This document shows positions 16,953 to 25,457 of a stretch of 64,000 nt of DNA, in pieces; within the stretch, counting starts at the first letter, position 1; the number at the start of each line of letters is the position of its first letter. Location: NCBI RefSeq assembly GCF_030151085.1, contig NZ_JASLER010000003.1:56483-120482 (forward strand), written 5' to 3'. Below the pieces are notes generated by a model. It was not told where the DNA came from, searched no databases, and saw nothing but the letters and a program-made list of their open reading frames with translations. The position numbers and the translations under genes are program-made. The DNA is from Bacteroides sp. GTDB lineage: Bacteria; Bacteroidota; Bacteroidia; Bacteroidales; Bacteroidaceae.

Positions 16953-19900
16953 AAAAGATTGTTATCCCTTTCTTAATATTACTATTTGCTCTTCCAGGAT
17001 TTGCACAGAAGCAGACAAGAGTAGCGTGTGTTGGGAATAGTATTACTTATGGTGCTGCATTACCCGATCGCGAAACACAAGCTTATCCGGTACAATTACA
17101 ACAGATGCTGGGAAGTGATTATGAGGTAAAGAACTTCGGTCATTCCGGCACCACACTTTTGTCTGAAGGGCACCGTCCTTATATCCAACAGCAGGCCTAT
17201 AAAGATGCTATTGCATTTGCTGCTGATATCGTCGTGATTCATTTAGGAATAAATGATACCGATCCGCGAAATTGGCCTAACTATCAAGACTTCTTCATCA
17301 AGGATTACTTGAATCTGATAGACTCCTTTCGTGCAGCAAATTCGGATTGTCGGGTTATCATTGCCCGATTGACTCCAATTGCTCATCGTCATGCCCGTTT
17401 TGAGTCAGGCACTCGCGACTGGCGCGGCCAGATACAGTTGGCTATCGAAAATGTGGCACGTATAGCCGGAGTGCAACTGATGGATTTTGAAGCACCCTTA
17501 TATCCCTATCCTTTCATGCTTCCCGATGCGGTTCATCCGTCTCCCGAGGGTGCAAAGATATTGGCCGAGACTGTGTATTCTGCTATTTCGGGAGATTTCG
17601 GAGGGCTGCGTATGCCTATAACTTATACGGATCATCTGGTGTTGCAACGTAATTGTCCTCTTACTATTCATGGAATGGCCGATGCCGGTAAGATGGTGAC
17701 AGTAAATATTGCTCGTCAGAAACAGACAGTAAAAGTTGCTTCTGACGGACGTTGGCAAGTCAAACTGTTGCCTTTGGCTGCAGGAGGACCATACGTATTG
17801 AGTGTAACAGACGGTACAAGCAAGCTAGTCTATAAAGATGTAATGGCAGGTGAGGTATGGCTGTGCTCCGGTCAATCGAATATGGAGTTTATGCTGAAGC
17901 AATCCAGAACAGGAAAGATAGATATACCTCAAGCGACCAATGATCAGATACGCCTGTTCGATATGAAAGCCCGTTGGCGGACAGATGCGGTAGAGTGGGA
18001 GAGTACGGTACTTGACTCTCTGAATCATTTACAATATTATGCCGATGCTCGTTGGGAGTTAGCCTCTCCACAATCGGCAGGAAACTTTTCGGCAATAGCT
18101 TATTACTTTGGGAAAATGCTCCAAGATAGTCTCAAAGTTCCTGTTGGATTGATTTGTAATGCCATCGGTGGTTCGCCTACTGAGGCATGGATAGACCGAT
18201 CTACATTGGAATATGATTTTCCTGCCATATTGAGAGACTGGACTAAGAACGATTTCATTCAGGATTGGGTACGTGGCCGTGCTGCTTTGAATGTGAAAAA
18301 ATCCAGTGATGCTCAGCAACGTCATCCATACGAGCCTTGCTATTTGTACGAAGCTGGAATTCGTAGCTTGGAGCAATATCCACTGAAAGGGGTGATTTGG
18401 TATCAAGGCGAATCGAATGCACATAATATAGAAGCGCACGAGAAACTTTTCTCTTTATTGGTGAAGAGTTGGCGTAAGAATTGGAACAATGAGAATCTTC
18501 CATTCTATTATGTACAATTATCCAGTATTGACAGACCCTCATGGCCTAGGTTCCGTGACAGCCAGCGTAGGTTTTTGGAAACTATACCTCATACTGGCAT
18601 GGCTGTTTCCAGTGACCAGGGAGACTCACTGGACGTTCATCCTACTAATAAGAAACCAGTGGGCGAACGTTTGTCCCGCTGGGCGTTGAATGATACATAT
18701 GGGTATAAGAAGGTAGTTCCTTCCGGTCCTCTATTCCAAAGTGCTGAGTTTCGTGATGGAGCGGTATATGTCTCCTTCAGTTGTGGCGAAGACATGCATA
18801 GTGCTGATGGTAAACCCTTATGTACATTTGAAGTAGCCGAAGCTGATGGATTGTATGAACCTGCCATTGCCGAAGTAGAGAATAACTGCATGAAAGTTTA
18901 TAGTGAGAAGATTAAGAATCCGCGTTTTGTACGTTATGGATGGCAGCCGTTTACACGAGCCAATTTAGTTAATGGTGCCGGATTGCCTGCATCAACTTTT
19001 CGTGCAGTAGCTCCTGCTGATTTTATGACAGTTCGTCAGATACAGCAGATTCCGGGCTTTCCAAAGAGCGACAAGGATTTTGCCAAAGGTGTATCTGCCT
19101 GCTTTGCCGGTACGGTAGATGGGCAGTTATTATTGGCAGGCGGATGTAATTTTCCTAAGACACTAGCCAAAGATGGAGGTACTAAGAAATACTATCAGGA
19201 TATCTATGTAGCCGAAACTTCAACCGGCTCCATTTTATCTTGGAAGAAGATAGGAAAACTCCCGCAACCTGTAGCTTATGGAGTGTCTGTATCGACTTCT
19301 GATGGAGTTATTTGTGCAGGAGGTATGAATGAACAGGGAGCATTGACAACAGTATATCGCATTCGGATTGAGAATAAGAAAGCTGAGATTGAAACTCTTC
19401 CCTCCCTGCCTTGTACGCTGGATAATATGACAGGTGCCATATTGGGCAATACACTCTATATTGCCGGAGGCAATAAGAATGGAAAAGCCTCCAATGCTTT
19501 CTATTGTCTGAATACCGAACGGCTTTCCGAAGGATGGAAAGAACTTCCAGCTTTCCCGGGCTCTCCTCGCGTACAACCGGTAAGTGCTGTTCAATTGGAT
19601 GCCAATGGTCAGCCATGTTTCTACTTATGGGGTGGCTTTGCTGCTCCGGTAGAGGGACGTCCTGCTTCTCTTTCGGTTGATGGATATATTTACTCACCTG
19701 TTTCCGGTGAATGGACATCGTTGGCTGCTCCGGTCAATAACTCGGGCGATGCGGTGTCTTTGGGAGGTGGAACTGCTGTTGCATGGGGTGATAGCCTGAT
19801 ACTTTGCATGGGCGGCGTCCATAAAGACATATTTTTGCAGGCACTTCAAGTTCCTGTACCCGACTATTTGTCGCATCCGGCAGAGTGGTATCGTTTCAAT

Positions 19901-20077
19901 AAATGTATTCTTGCATATAATACTCGTCAGCAGCAGTGGCAAACGATAGCTTGTACTCCCTATACCGCTCGTGCAGGTGCAGCTGCAGTTGTTTGGAATG
20001 GCGATGTATTCTCTATTAATGGAGAGTTGAAGCCGGGAATCCGTACTCAGGAAATAACCCGAATAGAAATAGAATAA
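16949..20077 (+). CDS. Three-domain fusion: SGNH esterase, sialate O-acetylesterase, NanM-type mutarotase
   Basis: A 1042-residue secreted protein (signal peptide to about Q20). Domain 1 (about 22-215) is an SGNH esterase with CVGNSITYG (S31), GINDTDP and DAVH (D193, H196). Domain 2 (about 220-690) is a sialate O-acetylesterase with CSGQSN (S310), WYQGESN and DVH (D562, H564). Domain 3 (about 695-1042) is a kelch-repeat cyclically permuted mutarotase like N-acetylneuraminate epimerase NanM (LLLAGGCNFP, LYIAGG, LWGGF, LCMGGV). It would de-O-acetylate sialic acids and convert released alpha-Neu5Ac to the beta anomer for uptake. It ends the sialidase unit. The fusion is uninterrupted in sequence; whether it is cleaved afterwards is unknown. 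Confidence 0.88.
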   Translation: MKKIVIPFLILLFALPGFAQKQTRVACVGNSITYGAALPDRETQAYPVQLQQMLGSDYEVKNFGHSGTTLLSEGHRPYIQQQAYKDAIAFAADIVVIHLGINDTDPRNWPNYQDFFIKDYLNLIDSFRAANSDCRVIIARLTPIAHRHARFESGTRDWRGQIQLAIENVARIAGVQLMDFEAPLYPYPFMLPDAVHPSPEGAKILAETVYSAISGDFGGLRMPITYTDHLVLQRNCPLTIHGMADAGKMVTVNIARQKQTVKVASDGRWQVKLLPLAAGGPYVLSVTDGTSKLVYKDVMAGEVWLCSGQSNMEFMLKQSRTGKIDIPQATNDQIRLFDMKARWRTDAVEWESTVLDSLNHLQYYADARWELASPQSAGNFSAIAYYFGKMLQDSLKVPVGLICNAIGGSPTEAWIDRSTLEYDFPAILRDWTKNDFIQDWVRGRAALNVKKSSDAQQRHPYEPCYLYEAGIRSLEQYPLKGVIWYQGESNAHNIEAHEKLFSLLVKSWRKNWNNENLPFYYVQLSSIDRPSWPRFRDSQRRFLETIPHTGMAVSSDQGDSLDVHPTNKKPVGERLSRWALNDTYGYKKVVPSGPLFQSAEFRDGAVYVSFSCGEDMHSADGKPLCTFEVAEADGLYEPAIAEVENNCMKVYSEKIKNPRFVRYGWQPFTRANLVNGAGLPASTFRAVAPADFMTVRQIQQIPGFPKSDKDFAKGVSACFAGTVDGQLLLAGGCNFPKTLAKDGGTKKYYQDIYVAETSTGSILSWKKIGKLPQPVAYGVSVSTSDGVICAGGMNEQGALTTVYRIRIENKKAEIETLPSLPCTLDNMTGAILGNTLYIAGGNKNGKASNAFYCLNTERLSEGWKELPAFPGSPRVQPVSAVQLDANGQPCFYLWGGFAAPVEGRPASLSVDGYIYSPVSGEWTSLAAPVNNSGDAVSLGGGTAVAWGDSLILCMGGVHKDIFLQALQVPVPDYLSHPAEWYRFNKCILAYNTRQQQWQTIACTPYTARAGAAAVVWNGDVFSINGELKPGIRTQEITRIEIE

Positions 20078-20184
20078 TAAAGGAAGCATCTGTTTCTTTA
20101 TAAGTATGTCACCACAATTATGATATTGTAGTATTTGCCATGCTGAACGTAGTGAAGAATCTACTAATGAATATTATTGTGCCA

Positions 20185-20254
20185 ATTTTTGCCATCGCAT
20201 TGGCAAAACCTTGCCATCATCTAGGCAAAACTTTGCCAATACAATGGCAAAAAT
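20185..20254. terminator. TTGCCA-rich hairpin, probable terminator of the sialidase unit
   Basis: A 23-bp arm at 20185-20207 pairs with 20232-20254 (21 of 23 positions), built from TTTTTGCCAT/ATGGCAAAAAT. A smaller nested pair (TTGCC/GGCAA) lies in the loop. It is about 108 bp past the fusion gene and lies between convergent units. An AT-rich end supports a bidirectional terminator role; a protein-binding array is also possible. Confidence 0.55.
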
Positions 20255-20326
20255 AGCAAGATACTTAATCTTAGAACACTTATACTTTACTCAGCTCAAA
20301 TCCATTCAATAATGACCTAAAGTTAA

Positions 20327-20424
20327 GAACACAAATTACGCGAATTACACAAATAAATAGCTGCGCTGTGTACAGTGAGATATGCAGAAAGGCAATATCT
20401 GTGTTATTTGTGTAATTTGTGTTC
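20327..20424. repeat. Inverted repeat of ACACAAATTAC type
   Basis: The left part 20327-20356 (GAACACAAATTAC, a nine-base insert, then ACACAAATAA) pairs with the right part 20404-20424 (TTATTTGTGTAATTTGTGTTC in complement). It is a common style of intergenic hairpin in Bacteroides. It sits before the minus-strand dnaJ stop, in the 429-bp gap 20078-20506, and may terminate dnaJ. The gap also holds a short CTGAACGTAGTGAAGAATCT stretch (20143-20162) and nothing else I can identify. Confidence 0.5.
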
Positions 20425-20506
20425 CTTTCAGAATTAATTCATAACCGGAAAATAATGAGTTATCTCTTATATCAAATCAGGTTATTAATATTCTGTTCTT
20501 TGATGA

Positions 20507-21685
20507 CTAGTCAAACAAACTCTTGAACTTCTTGAATATCTTCTCTTTGATCGAAGTATTTGGTTTGAAGTTATCTGATTCTTCCATATCCTCTAACGCT
20601 TTCTTTTCGTCTTTGCTCAGAGCTTCCGGGACATATACACTGACATTTACCAATAAATCTCCCGTTCCGTAACCGTTTACACTTGGTAAACCTTTACCGC
20701 GTAGGCGGAGTACTTTACCCGGCTGTGTACCCGATTCTATTTTTACTTTCACTTTCCCGTCAATGGTTGGGATTTCTACCGCACCACCTAAAGCAGCAGT
20801 TGGGAAGCTGAGAAGTAAATTATAAATCAGGTCATTTTCATCGCGGATCAAATCCTTATCTTGCTCTTCTTCTACAAGAATCAAAAGATCGCCAGGCACA
20901 CCATTATGTTTGCCGGCATTACCTTTGCCACCCATAGAGAGCTGCATGCCTTCCATTACACCTTTTGGAATATTTACGCTGACAACTTCTTCACCATAAA
21001 CAATACCTTCGCCGGCACACTCTTTACATTTGTTTTTGATGATTTTGCCTTCACCGCCACAGGTAGGACAAGTGGCACGCGTTTGCATAGTGCCAAGTAT
21101 CGTTTGCTGATTGCGGATGACTGTACCGCTACCATGACAAGTGGCACAAGTTTCTGCACCGCCGTCACCTTCGGCACCTGTTCCATGACAATGAGTACAT
21201 GGAACATATTTTTTCAGCTTAAACTTCTTCTCTACACCGGAAGCTACTTCTTTCAGGTTCAGTTTTACTTTTACACGTAAATCAGAGCCACGATAACGTC
21301 GTTGTTGTTGCGAACCTCCGCCAAAGTCACTGAAGCCGCTGAAACCTCCGCCGAATCCGCCGCCGCGTCCACCGAAGATATCACCAAACATGGAGAATAT
21401 GTCATCCATAGACATACCTCCACTGAAGCCACCAAACGGACCTCCATTGCCTGCAGCACCACCAAGTCCGGCATGGCCAAACTGGTCGTAACGGGCGCGC
21501 TTGTCAGGATTGCTTAGTACGTCGTATGCTTCTGCCGCTTCTTTAAATTTATCTTCAGCTGTCTTATCTCCCGGATTTTTGTCAGGATGATATTCGATAG
21601 CTTTTTTGCGGTATGCCTTTTTTATTTCGTCTGCTGATGCGTTTTTTTCAACGCCTAAAACTTCATAGTAATCTCTTTTTTCCAT
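20507..21685 (-). CDS. dnaJ: Chaperone DnaJ
   Basis: A 392-residue class A J-protein. It has the J domain with HPD (about residue 37), a long Gly/Phe-rich linker (about 75-130), four CxxCxGxG zinc motifs (CTHCHGTG, CATCHGSG, CPTCGGEG, CKECAGEG), the substrate-binding domains and a dimerisation tail. It delivers unfolded clients to DnaK and stimulates its ATPase in the cytosol. It lies 11 bp downstream of grpE on the same strand, so the two are co-transcribed; dnaK is not in the window. Confidence 0.98.
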   Translation of the reverse strand: MEKRDYYEVLGVEKNASADEIKKAYRKKAIEYHPDKNPGDKTAEDKFKEAAEAYDVLSNPDKRARYDQFGHAGLGGAAGNGGPFGGFSGGMSMDDIFSMFGDIFGGRGGGFGGGFSGFSDFGGGSQQQRRYRGSDLRVKVKLNLKEVASGVEKKFKLKKYVPCTHCHGTGAEGDGGAETCATCHGSGTVIRNQQTILGTMQTRATCPTCGGEGKIIKNKCKECAGEGIVYGEEVVSVNIPKGVMEGMQLSMGGKGNAGKHNGVPGDLLILVEEEQDKDLIRDENDLIYNLLLSFPTAALGGAVEIPTIDGKVKVKIESGTQPGKVLRLRGKGLPSVNGYGTGDLLVNVSVYVPEALSKDEKKALEDMEESDNFKPNTSIKEKIFKKFKSLFD

Positions 21686-21696
21686 ACAGTTTTATG

Positions 21697-22287
21697 TTAT
21701 TCTCCAACAACCACTTTGGCATGTCGGATCACTTTGTCGTTTAGCGTGTAACCGGTTTGTACACAGTCCAGAATTTTGCCTTTCAGTGCTTTATCCGGTG
21801 CCGGAATCACGGCAATGGCTTCGTGGAAATCTGTGTCTAACGGTTTTTCTTTTGTTTCGATCACTTTAACACCATTCTGTGCCAATACAGACATGAATTT
21901 CTGGTAGATAAGTTCTACACCTTCTTTAACTGCGGTTACATCGGTAGCAGTTTCCATATTTTTGAGAGCACGTTCAAAGTCATCCACAATGGGTAGGATG
22001 CTGCTGAGGCTCTTTTCACCACCATTCAGGATAAGTTCTGCTTTCTCCTTTATGGTACGTTTGCGGTAGTTATCGAACTCGGCAGAAAGGCGCAGATATT
22101 TGTCTTTCTGTTCTTCAATTTGTTCGTTAGCTTTTGCTAACTCTTCAGTAAGCTTCTCCTCTTCAGTCAAAGGAGTTTCATTTTCGTGAGGAGCTTCGTT
22201 AGCTGTAGTTTCCTCATTACCTTCGTCTTGAGTAGCTTGAGCTTTCAACTCTTCTTCCTGGATGTTTTCTTTTTCTTTCGGGTTCAT
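21697..22287 (-). CDS. grpE: Nucleotide exchange factor GrpE
   Basis: The DnaK nucleotide exchange factor: an acidic, disordered N-terminus (about 50 residues), a long helix and coiled coil (LAKANEQIEEQKDKYLRLSA, then EFDNYRKRT) and the C-terminal beta domain ending in GYTLNDKVIRHAKVVV. I place the start at MNPKEKENIQEE; an ATG 51 bp upstream (22336-22338) would add a low-complexity Asn/Lys stretch encoded by AATAAGAAC-like repeats, which looks like leader rather than protein. It is the first gene of the grpE-dnaJ pair, driven from the -7 box at 22422-22429. Confidence 0.95.
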   Translation of the reverse strand: MNPKEKENIQEEELKAQATQDEGNEETTANEAPHENETPLTEEEKLTEELAKANEQIEEQKDKYLRLSAEFDNYRKRTIKEKAELILNGGEKSLSSILPIVDDFERALKNMETATDVTAVKEGVELIYQKFMSVLAQNGVKVIETKEKPLDTDFHEAIAVIPAPDKALKGKILDCVQTGYTLNDKVIRHAKVVVGE

Positions 22288-22421
22288 ATTTTTATGCTTA
22301 TTATTCTTATTGTTCTTGTAAAAAGGATTTGTTTTCATTGCTGTTCAGGGTTTAAGTTATTACTAATACGTGTACATCAACAAAAACTTTGCCAAAAAGG
22401 TTGCCATTGCTAAAAACGGTG

Positions 22422-22429
22422 CAAAGGTA
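22422..22429 (-). promoter_or_regulatory. -7 box (TACCTTTG) of grpE-dnaJ
   Basis: On the minus strand the box reads TACCTTTG, matching TAnnTTTG, about 135 bp before the preferred grpE start. It is back to back with the promoter of the ABC-F gene. No heat-shock CIRCE palindrome is visible between it and grpE. Confidence 0.5.
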
Positions 22430-22483
22430 ATACTTTTATGTCACATTGACAGTGCTTCTTGGGGTGATTCGTAGAAAAATGAC

Positions 22484-22491
22484 TATCTTTG
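22484..22491 (+). promoter_or_regulatory. -7 box (TATCTTTG) of the ABC-F gene
   Basis: TATCTTTG matches the Bacteroides -7 consensus; a TTG at 22459-22461 is a plausible -33 element at a slightly long spacing. It lies 68 bp before the ATG at 22560. Between them are near-repeats of AATCGTAAAT (22523-22556). Confidence 0.65.
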
Positions 22492-22559
22492 CACCCGCAA
22501 TCAGCAGAATTGCAGGTGTTAAATCGTAAATCGTAAATAAATAAATCGTAAATATACAG

Positions 22560-24176
22560 ATGATTACAGTTTCTAATGTTTCAGTACAGTTTGGTAAAAG
22601 AGTTCTATTTAATGATGTAAACTTGAAGTTTACTAGTGGTAACTGTTATGGTATTATCGGTGCTAACGGTGCCGGAAAATCAACTTTCCTAAAGGCTATT
22701 TCCGGTGAGCTGGATGCTACTACAGGAACTATTATGCTAGGACCGGGAGAGCGTCTTTCAGTTTTGAGCCAGGACCACTTTAAGTGGGATGCTTATACAG
22801 TTATGGATACCGTTATGATGGGACATACTGTGCTGTGGGATATTATGAAACAGCGTGAAGAACTGTATGCAAAAACAGATTTCACGGACGAAGACGGATT
22901 GAAAGTTTCCGAACTCGAAGAGAAGTTTGCCGAATTGGATGGATGGAATGCCGAAAGTGATGCTGCTGCTTTGTTGAGCGGTTTGGGTATTAAGGAAGAC
23001 AAGCATTACGTCCTTGTAGGCGAATTGAATAATAAGGAGAAAGTACGCGTCATGTTGGCGCAAGCTTTATATGGTAATCCTGATAACTTGTTGCTGGATG
23101 AGCCTACCAATGACTTGGATATGGACACGGTGATGTGGTTGGAAGAATATCTTTCTAACTTTGAACATACGGTATTGGTTGTGAGCCACGACCGTCACTT
23201 CCTCGACTCAGTTTGTACACATACGGTAGATATTGACTATAACAAGATCAATATGTTTGCCGGTAACTATAGCTTCTGGTACGAATCCAGTCAGTTGGCA
23301 CTTCGTCAGCAGCAGAACCAGAAGGCTAAGGCCGAGGAAAAGAAGAAGGAACTGGAAGAATTTATCCGTCGCTTCAGTGCCAATGTAGCGAAGAGCAAGC
23401 AGACAACCAGTCGTAAGAAGATGTTGGAGAAGCTGAATGTTGAAGAAATCAAACCTTCTTCACGTAAATATCCGGGTATCATTTTTACTCCTGAACGTGA
23501 ACCGGGTAATCAAATCTTGGAAGTTTCTGGTTTGACCAAGACATTGGATGATGGTACTGTACTGTTCCGTGATGTTAACTTCAATGTAGAAAAAGGAGAT
23601 AAGATTGTATTCCTTTCTCACGATCCGCGTGCCATGACTGCACTTTTCGAGATTATAAATGAAAATACAAAACCGGATGCCGGAACTTTCAACTGGGGTG
23701 TTACGATCACTACTGCATACCTGCCAGTGGATAATACGGATTTCTTTAATACAGATTTGAATTTGGTAGACTGGTTAGGTCAGTTTGGCGAAGGCAATGA
23801 AGTGTATATGAAGGGTTTCTTGGGTCGTATGCTATTCTCCGGTGAAGAGGTTTTGAAGAAAGCCAGTGTATTGTCGGGAGGGGAGAAGATGCGTTGTATG
23901 ATTGCCCGTATGCAATTGCGTAATGCCAACTGCTTGATTCTTGATACGCCTACCAATCACCTCGATTTGGAATCTATCCAGGCGTTCAATAATAACCTGA
24001 AAGCATATAAAGGTAATATACTGTTCTCTTCTCATGACCATGAGTTTATACAGACGGTTGCCAACCGTATTATTGAGTTGACACCGAATGGTATTATCGA
24101 CAAAATGATGGAATATGATGAGTACATTACTTCAGACCATATCAAGGAACTGAGAGCACGTATGTACGGAGCATAA
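22560..24176 (+). CDS. ABC-F family ATPase (YbiT-like) with one degenerate ATP site
   Basis: A 538-residue soluble tandem ABC protein of the ABC-F class, which acts on the ribosome rather than in transport. NBD1 has an intact Walker A (GANGAGKS, 34-41) and Walker B (LLLDEP, D180-E181) but its signature is LNNKEK (156-161) instead of LSGGEK. NBD2 has a good signature (LSGGEK, 438-443) but its Walker A position reads LSHDPRAM (352-359) without the glycines and lysine, and its Walker B is LILDTP, with Thr463 in place of the catalytic Glu. The charged linker (about 250-310) is present. So only the composite site of NBD1 Walker A/B with the NBD2 signature looks competent. Confidence 0.9.
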   Translation: MITVSNVSVQFGKRVLFNDVNLKFTSGNCYGIIGANGAGKSTFLKAISGELDATTGTIMLGPGERLSVLSQDHFKWDAYTVMDTVMMGHTVLWDIMKQREELYAKTDFTDEDGLKVSELEEKFAELDGWNAESDAAALLSGLGIKEDKHYVLVGELNNKEKVRVMLAQALYGNPDNLLLDEPTNDLDMDTVMWLEEYLSNFEHTVLVVSHDRHFLDSVCTHTVDIDYNKINMFAGNYSFWYESSQLALRQQQNQKAKAEEKKKELEEFIRRFSANVAKSKQTTSRKKMLEKLNVEEIKPSSRKYPGIIFTPEREPGNQILEVSGLTKTLDDGTVLFRDVNFNVEKGDKIVFLSHDPRAMTALFEIINENTKPDAGTFNWGVTITTAYLPVDNTDFFNTDLNLVDWLGQFGEGNEVYMKGFLGRMLFSGEEVLKKASVLSGGEKMRCMIARMQLRNANCLILDTPTNHLDLESIQAFNNNLKAYKGNILFSSHDHEFIQTVANRIIELTPNGIIDKMMEYDEYITSDHIKELRARMYGA

Positions 24177-24193
24177 AAGAAGTTGTTTATACT

Positions 24194-24265
24194 TATACGA
24201 GCGAAGGCTCACACATATAAGTGCGTAACGCTACGCAGATATATGTGTGAGCCTTCGCTCGTATA
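24194..24265. terminator. Perfect 26-bp inverted repeat, probable bidirectional terminator
   Basis: TATACGAGCGAAGGCTCACA and six further bases (24194-24219) are repeated perfectly in inverse at 24240-24265. The loop contains a nested GCGTA/TACGC pair. It is centred in the 118-bp gap between convergent genes (ABC-F on plus, LRR protein on minus), the expected place for a shared terminator. No strong T-run follows on either side, so REP-like origin is possible. Confidence 0.65.
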
Positions 24266-24294
24266 TGTGTGAAATTGCTATGATAAGAAAGTAA

Positions 24295-25344
24295 TTATTG
24301 CTTCATATAAATTAGCTTATCCCTTCCTTCTCCAAAAAGATTGTCTCCTAATGTGGTGATTTTATCTCCCGTAGCGACTACGTTGCGCAAATTATCGCAT
24401 CCGATAAAGGCACCATATTCAATAGCAGTAACGCCAGATGGAAGTATTAGAGTTCCACATAAACGGCTACATCCACTGAATACACGTTGTCCAATGCTTT
24501 TCAGTCCATGGGGAAGAGTTATATTCAATAAGTATTTCTTTTGAGTGAAAGTATAATCTGGAATGACGGTGGCGTTACTTTTCGATAAATCGGCTGAAAC
24601 CAGATTGGGCATATAGTCGCGTATCAAGGTGAAATCAGCTTCGTCCAGCTTGCCCTCTATGGTTAGGAAATTCACATCTTTGGGTTGCATGCCTCCTCTT
24701 AGCAATTCGCTGGCAAGACTTCCCATTTTGCCTATTTGGACGGTTACTCCTAAAGGTTCTCCTTCAATAAAAGCGAAGGTTTCCCATTTCTTTTTGCTCC
24801 GATATTCATCGCTGCTTCCCAACGGGACAAATATAGCGGTAACGCTATCTGCCAATGCTTCGGACATTAAATTGGGAGCACTCTTTTTTCTTATTTGGCA
24901 AATCTTTAAGTTGTTGCATCCTTTGAATGCGGCATCTTCAATGTTCTTAGTCTTATCGGATAGAATTACTCGGGTTAGGGATTTCTTTCCTACGAATGTA
25001 CTATCATTCTGACGTTTGCAGAAAGCATAGGCAGGAATGCAGTTAGCCGGATAAATGTAGAATCCGGCAGAATGAGTACCATTCTTACCTGCATACAGGC
25101 TGATGGATGTGTTTGATATATCCAGTAATTCCAGATTTTTGAATTCATCCCGCAGATGGCGGAAATCGATGGCATTTAGTTTGCCTTGCAGGGTGAGGTG
25201 TGTAATTTCATTGGCCTCGGCTTCGGTCATTAGTTCTATTAAAGTACCGGGTTTAGCTACAAAATATGTTTTCGATTTTTGTGCTGAGGCATTCAGCATC
25301 ATACCCAGTCCGGCGGCTATTAAGAGTATTTTTCTTAGTCTCAT
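24295..25344 (-). CDS. BspA-like leucine-rich repeat protein, secreted
   Basis: A 349-residue protein with a signal peptide (MRLRKILLIAAGLGMMLNASA) and two blocks of leucine-rich repeats of the BspA/LRR_5 type, such as LTHLTLQGKL-like and FSGCSRLCGTLILPSGVTAI units. BspA-type proteins are surface or periplasmic and often bind host proteins; no function is proven for this one. The start is fixed by the promoter: an in-frame ATG at 25374 overlaps the -7 box (25372-25379), so the ATG at 25342-25344 is used. It stands alone. Confidence 0.8.
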   Translation of the reverse strand: MRLRKILLIAAGLGMMLNASAQKSKTYFVAKPGTLIELMTEAEANEITHLTLQGKLNAIDFRHLRDEFKNLELLDISNTSISLYAGKNGTHSAGFYIYPANCIPAYAFCKRQNDSTFVGKKSLTRVILSDKTKNIEDAAFKGCNNLKICQIRKKSAPNLMSEALADSVTAIFVPLGSSDEYRSKKKWETFAFIEGEPLGVTVQIGKMGSLASELLRGGMQPKDVNFLTIEGKLDEADFTLIRDYMPNLVSADLSKSNATVIPDYTFTQKKYLLNITLPHGLKSIGQRVFSGCSRLCGTLILPSGVTAIEYGAFIGCDNLRNVVATGDKITTLGDNLFGEGRDKLIYMKQ

Positions 25345-25371
25345 GCTTTTAATTTCAGATTGATTAATTTT

Positions 25372-25379
25372 CAAATATA
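25372..25379 (-). promoter_or_regulatory. -7 box (TATATTTG) of the LRR gene
   Basis: Read on the minus strand, TATATTTG matches TAnnTTTG. It places the transcript start near 25365, downstream of one possible ATG (25374), and so rules out that longer start. Confidence 0.6.
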
Positions 25380-25423
25380 AGAAGAATCTATCAGGTATGA
25401 ATGAAGTTTTTTCTTTTTATTGC

Positions 25424-25431
25424 TATTTTTG
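25424..25431 (+). promoter_or_regulatory. -7 box (TATTTTTG) of the CPBP protease gene
   Basis: TATTTTTG matches TAnnTTTG and lies 26 bp before the ATG at 25458, divergent from the LRR promoter. Confidence 0.5.
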
Positions 25432-25457
25432 TCGGATATTAATCAATATAAAAAAGG

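Noticed and set aside
20327..20424. Terminal inverted repeats of an insertion sequence
   Set aside because: Only about 50 bases lie between the arms and no transposase remnant is present; a terminator or small intergenic repeat is simpler.
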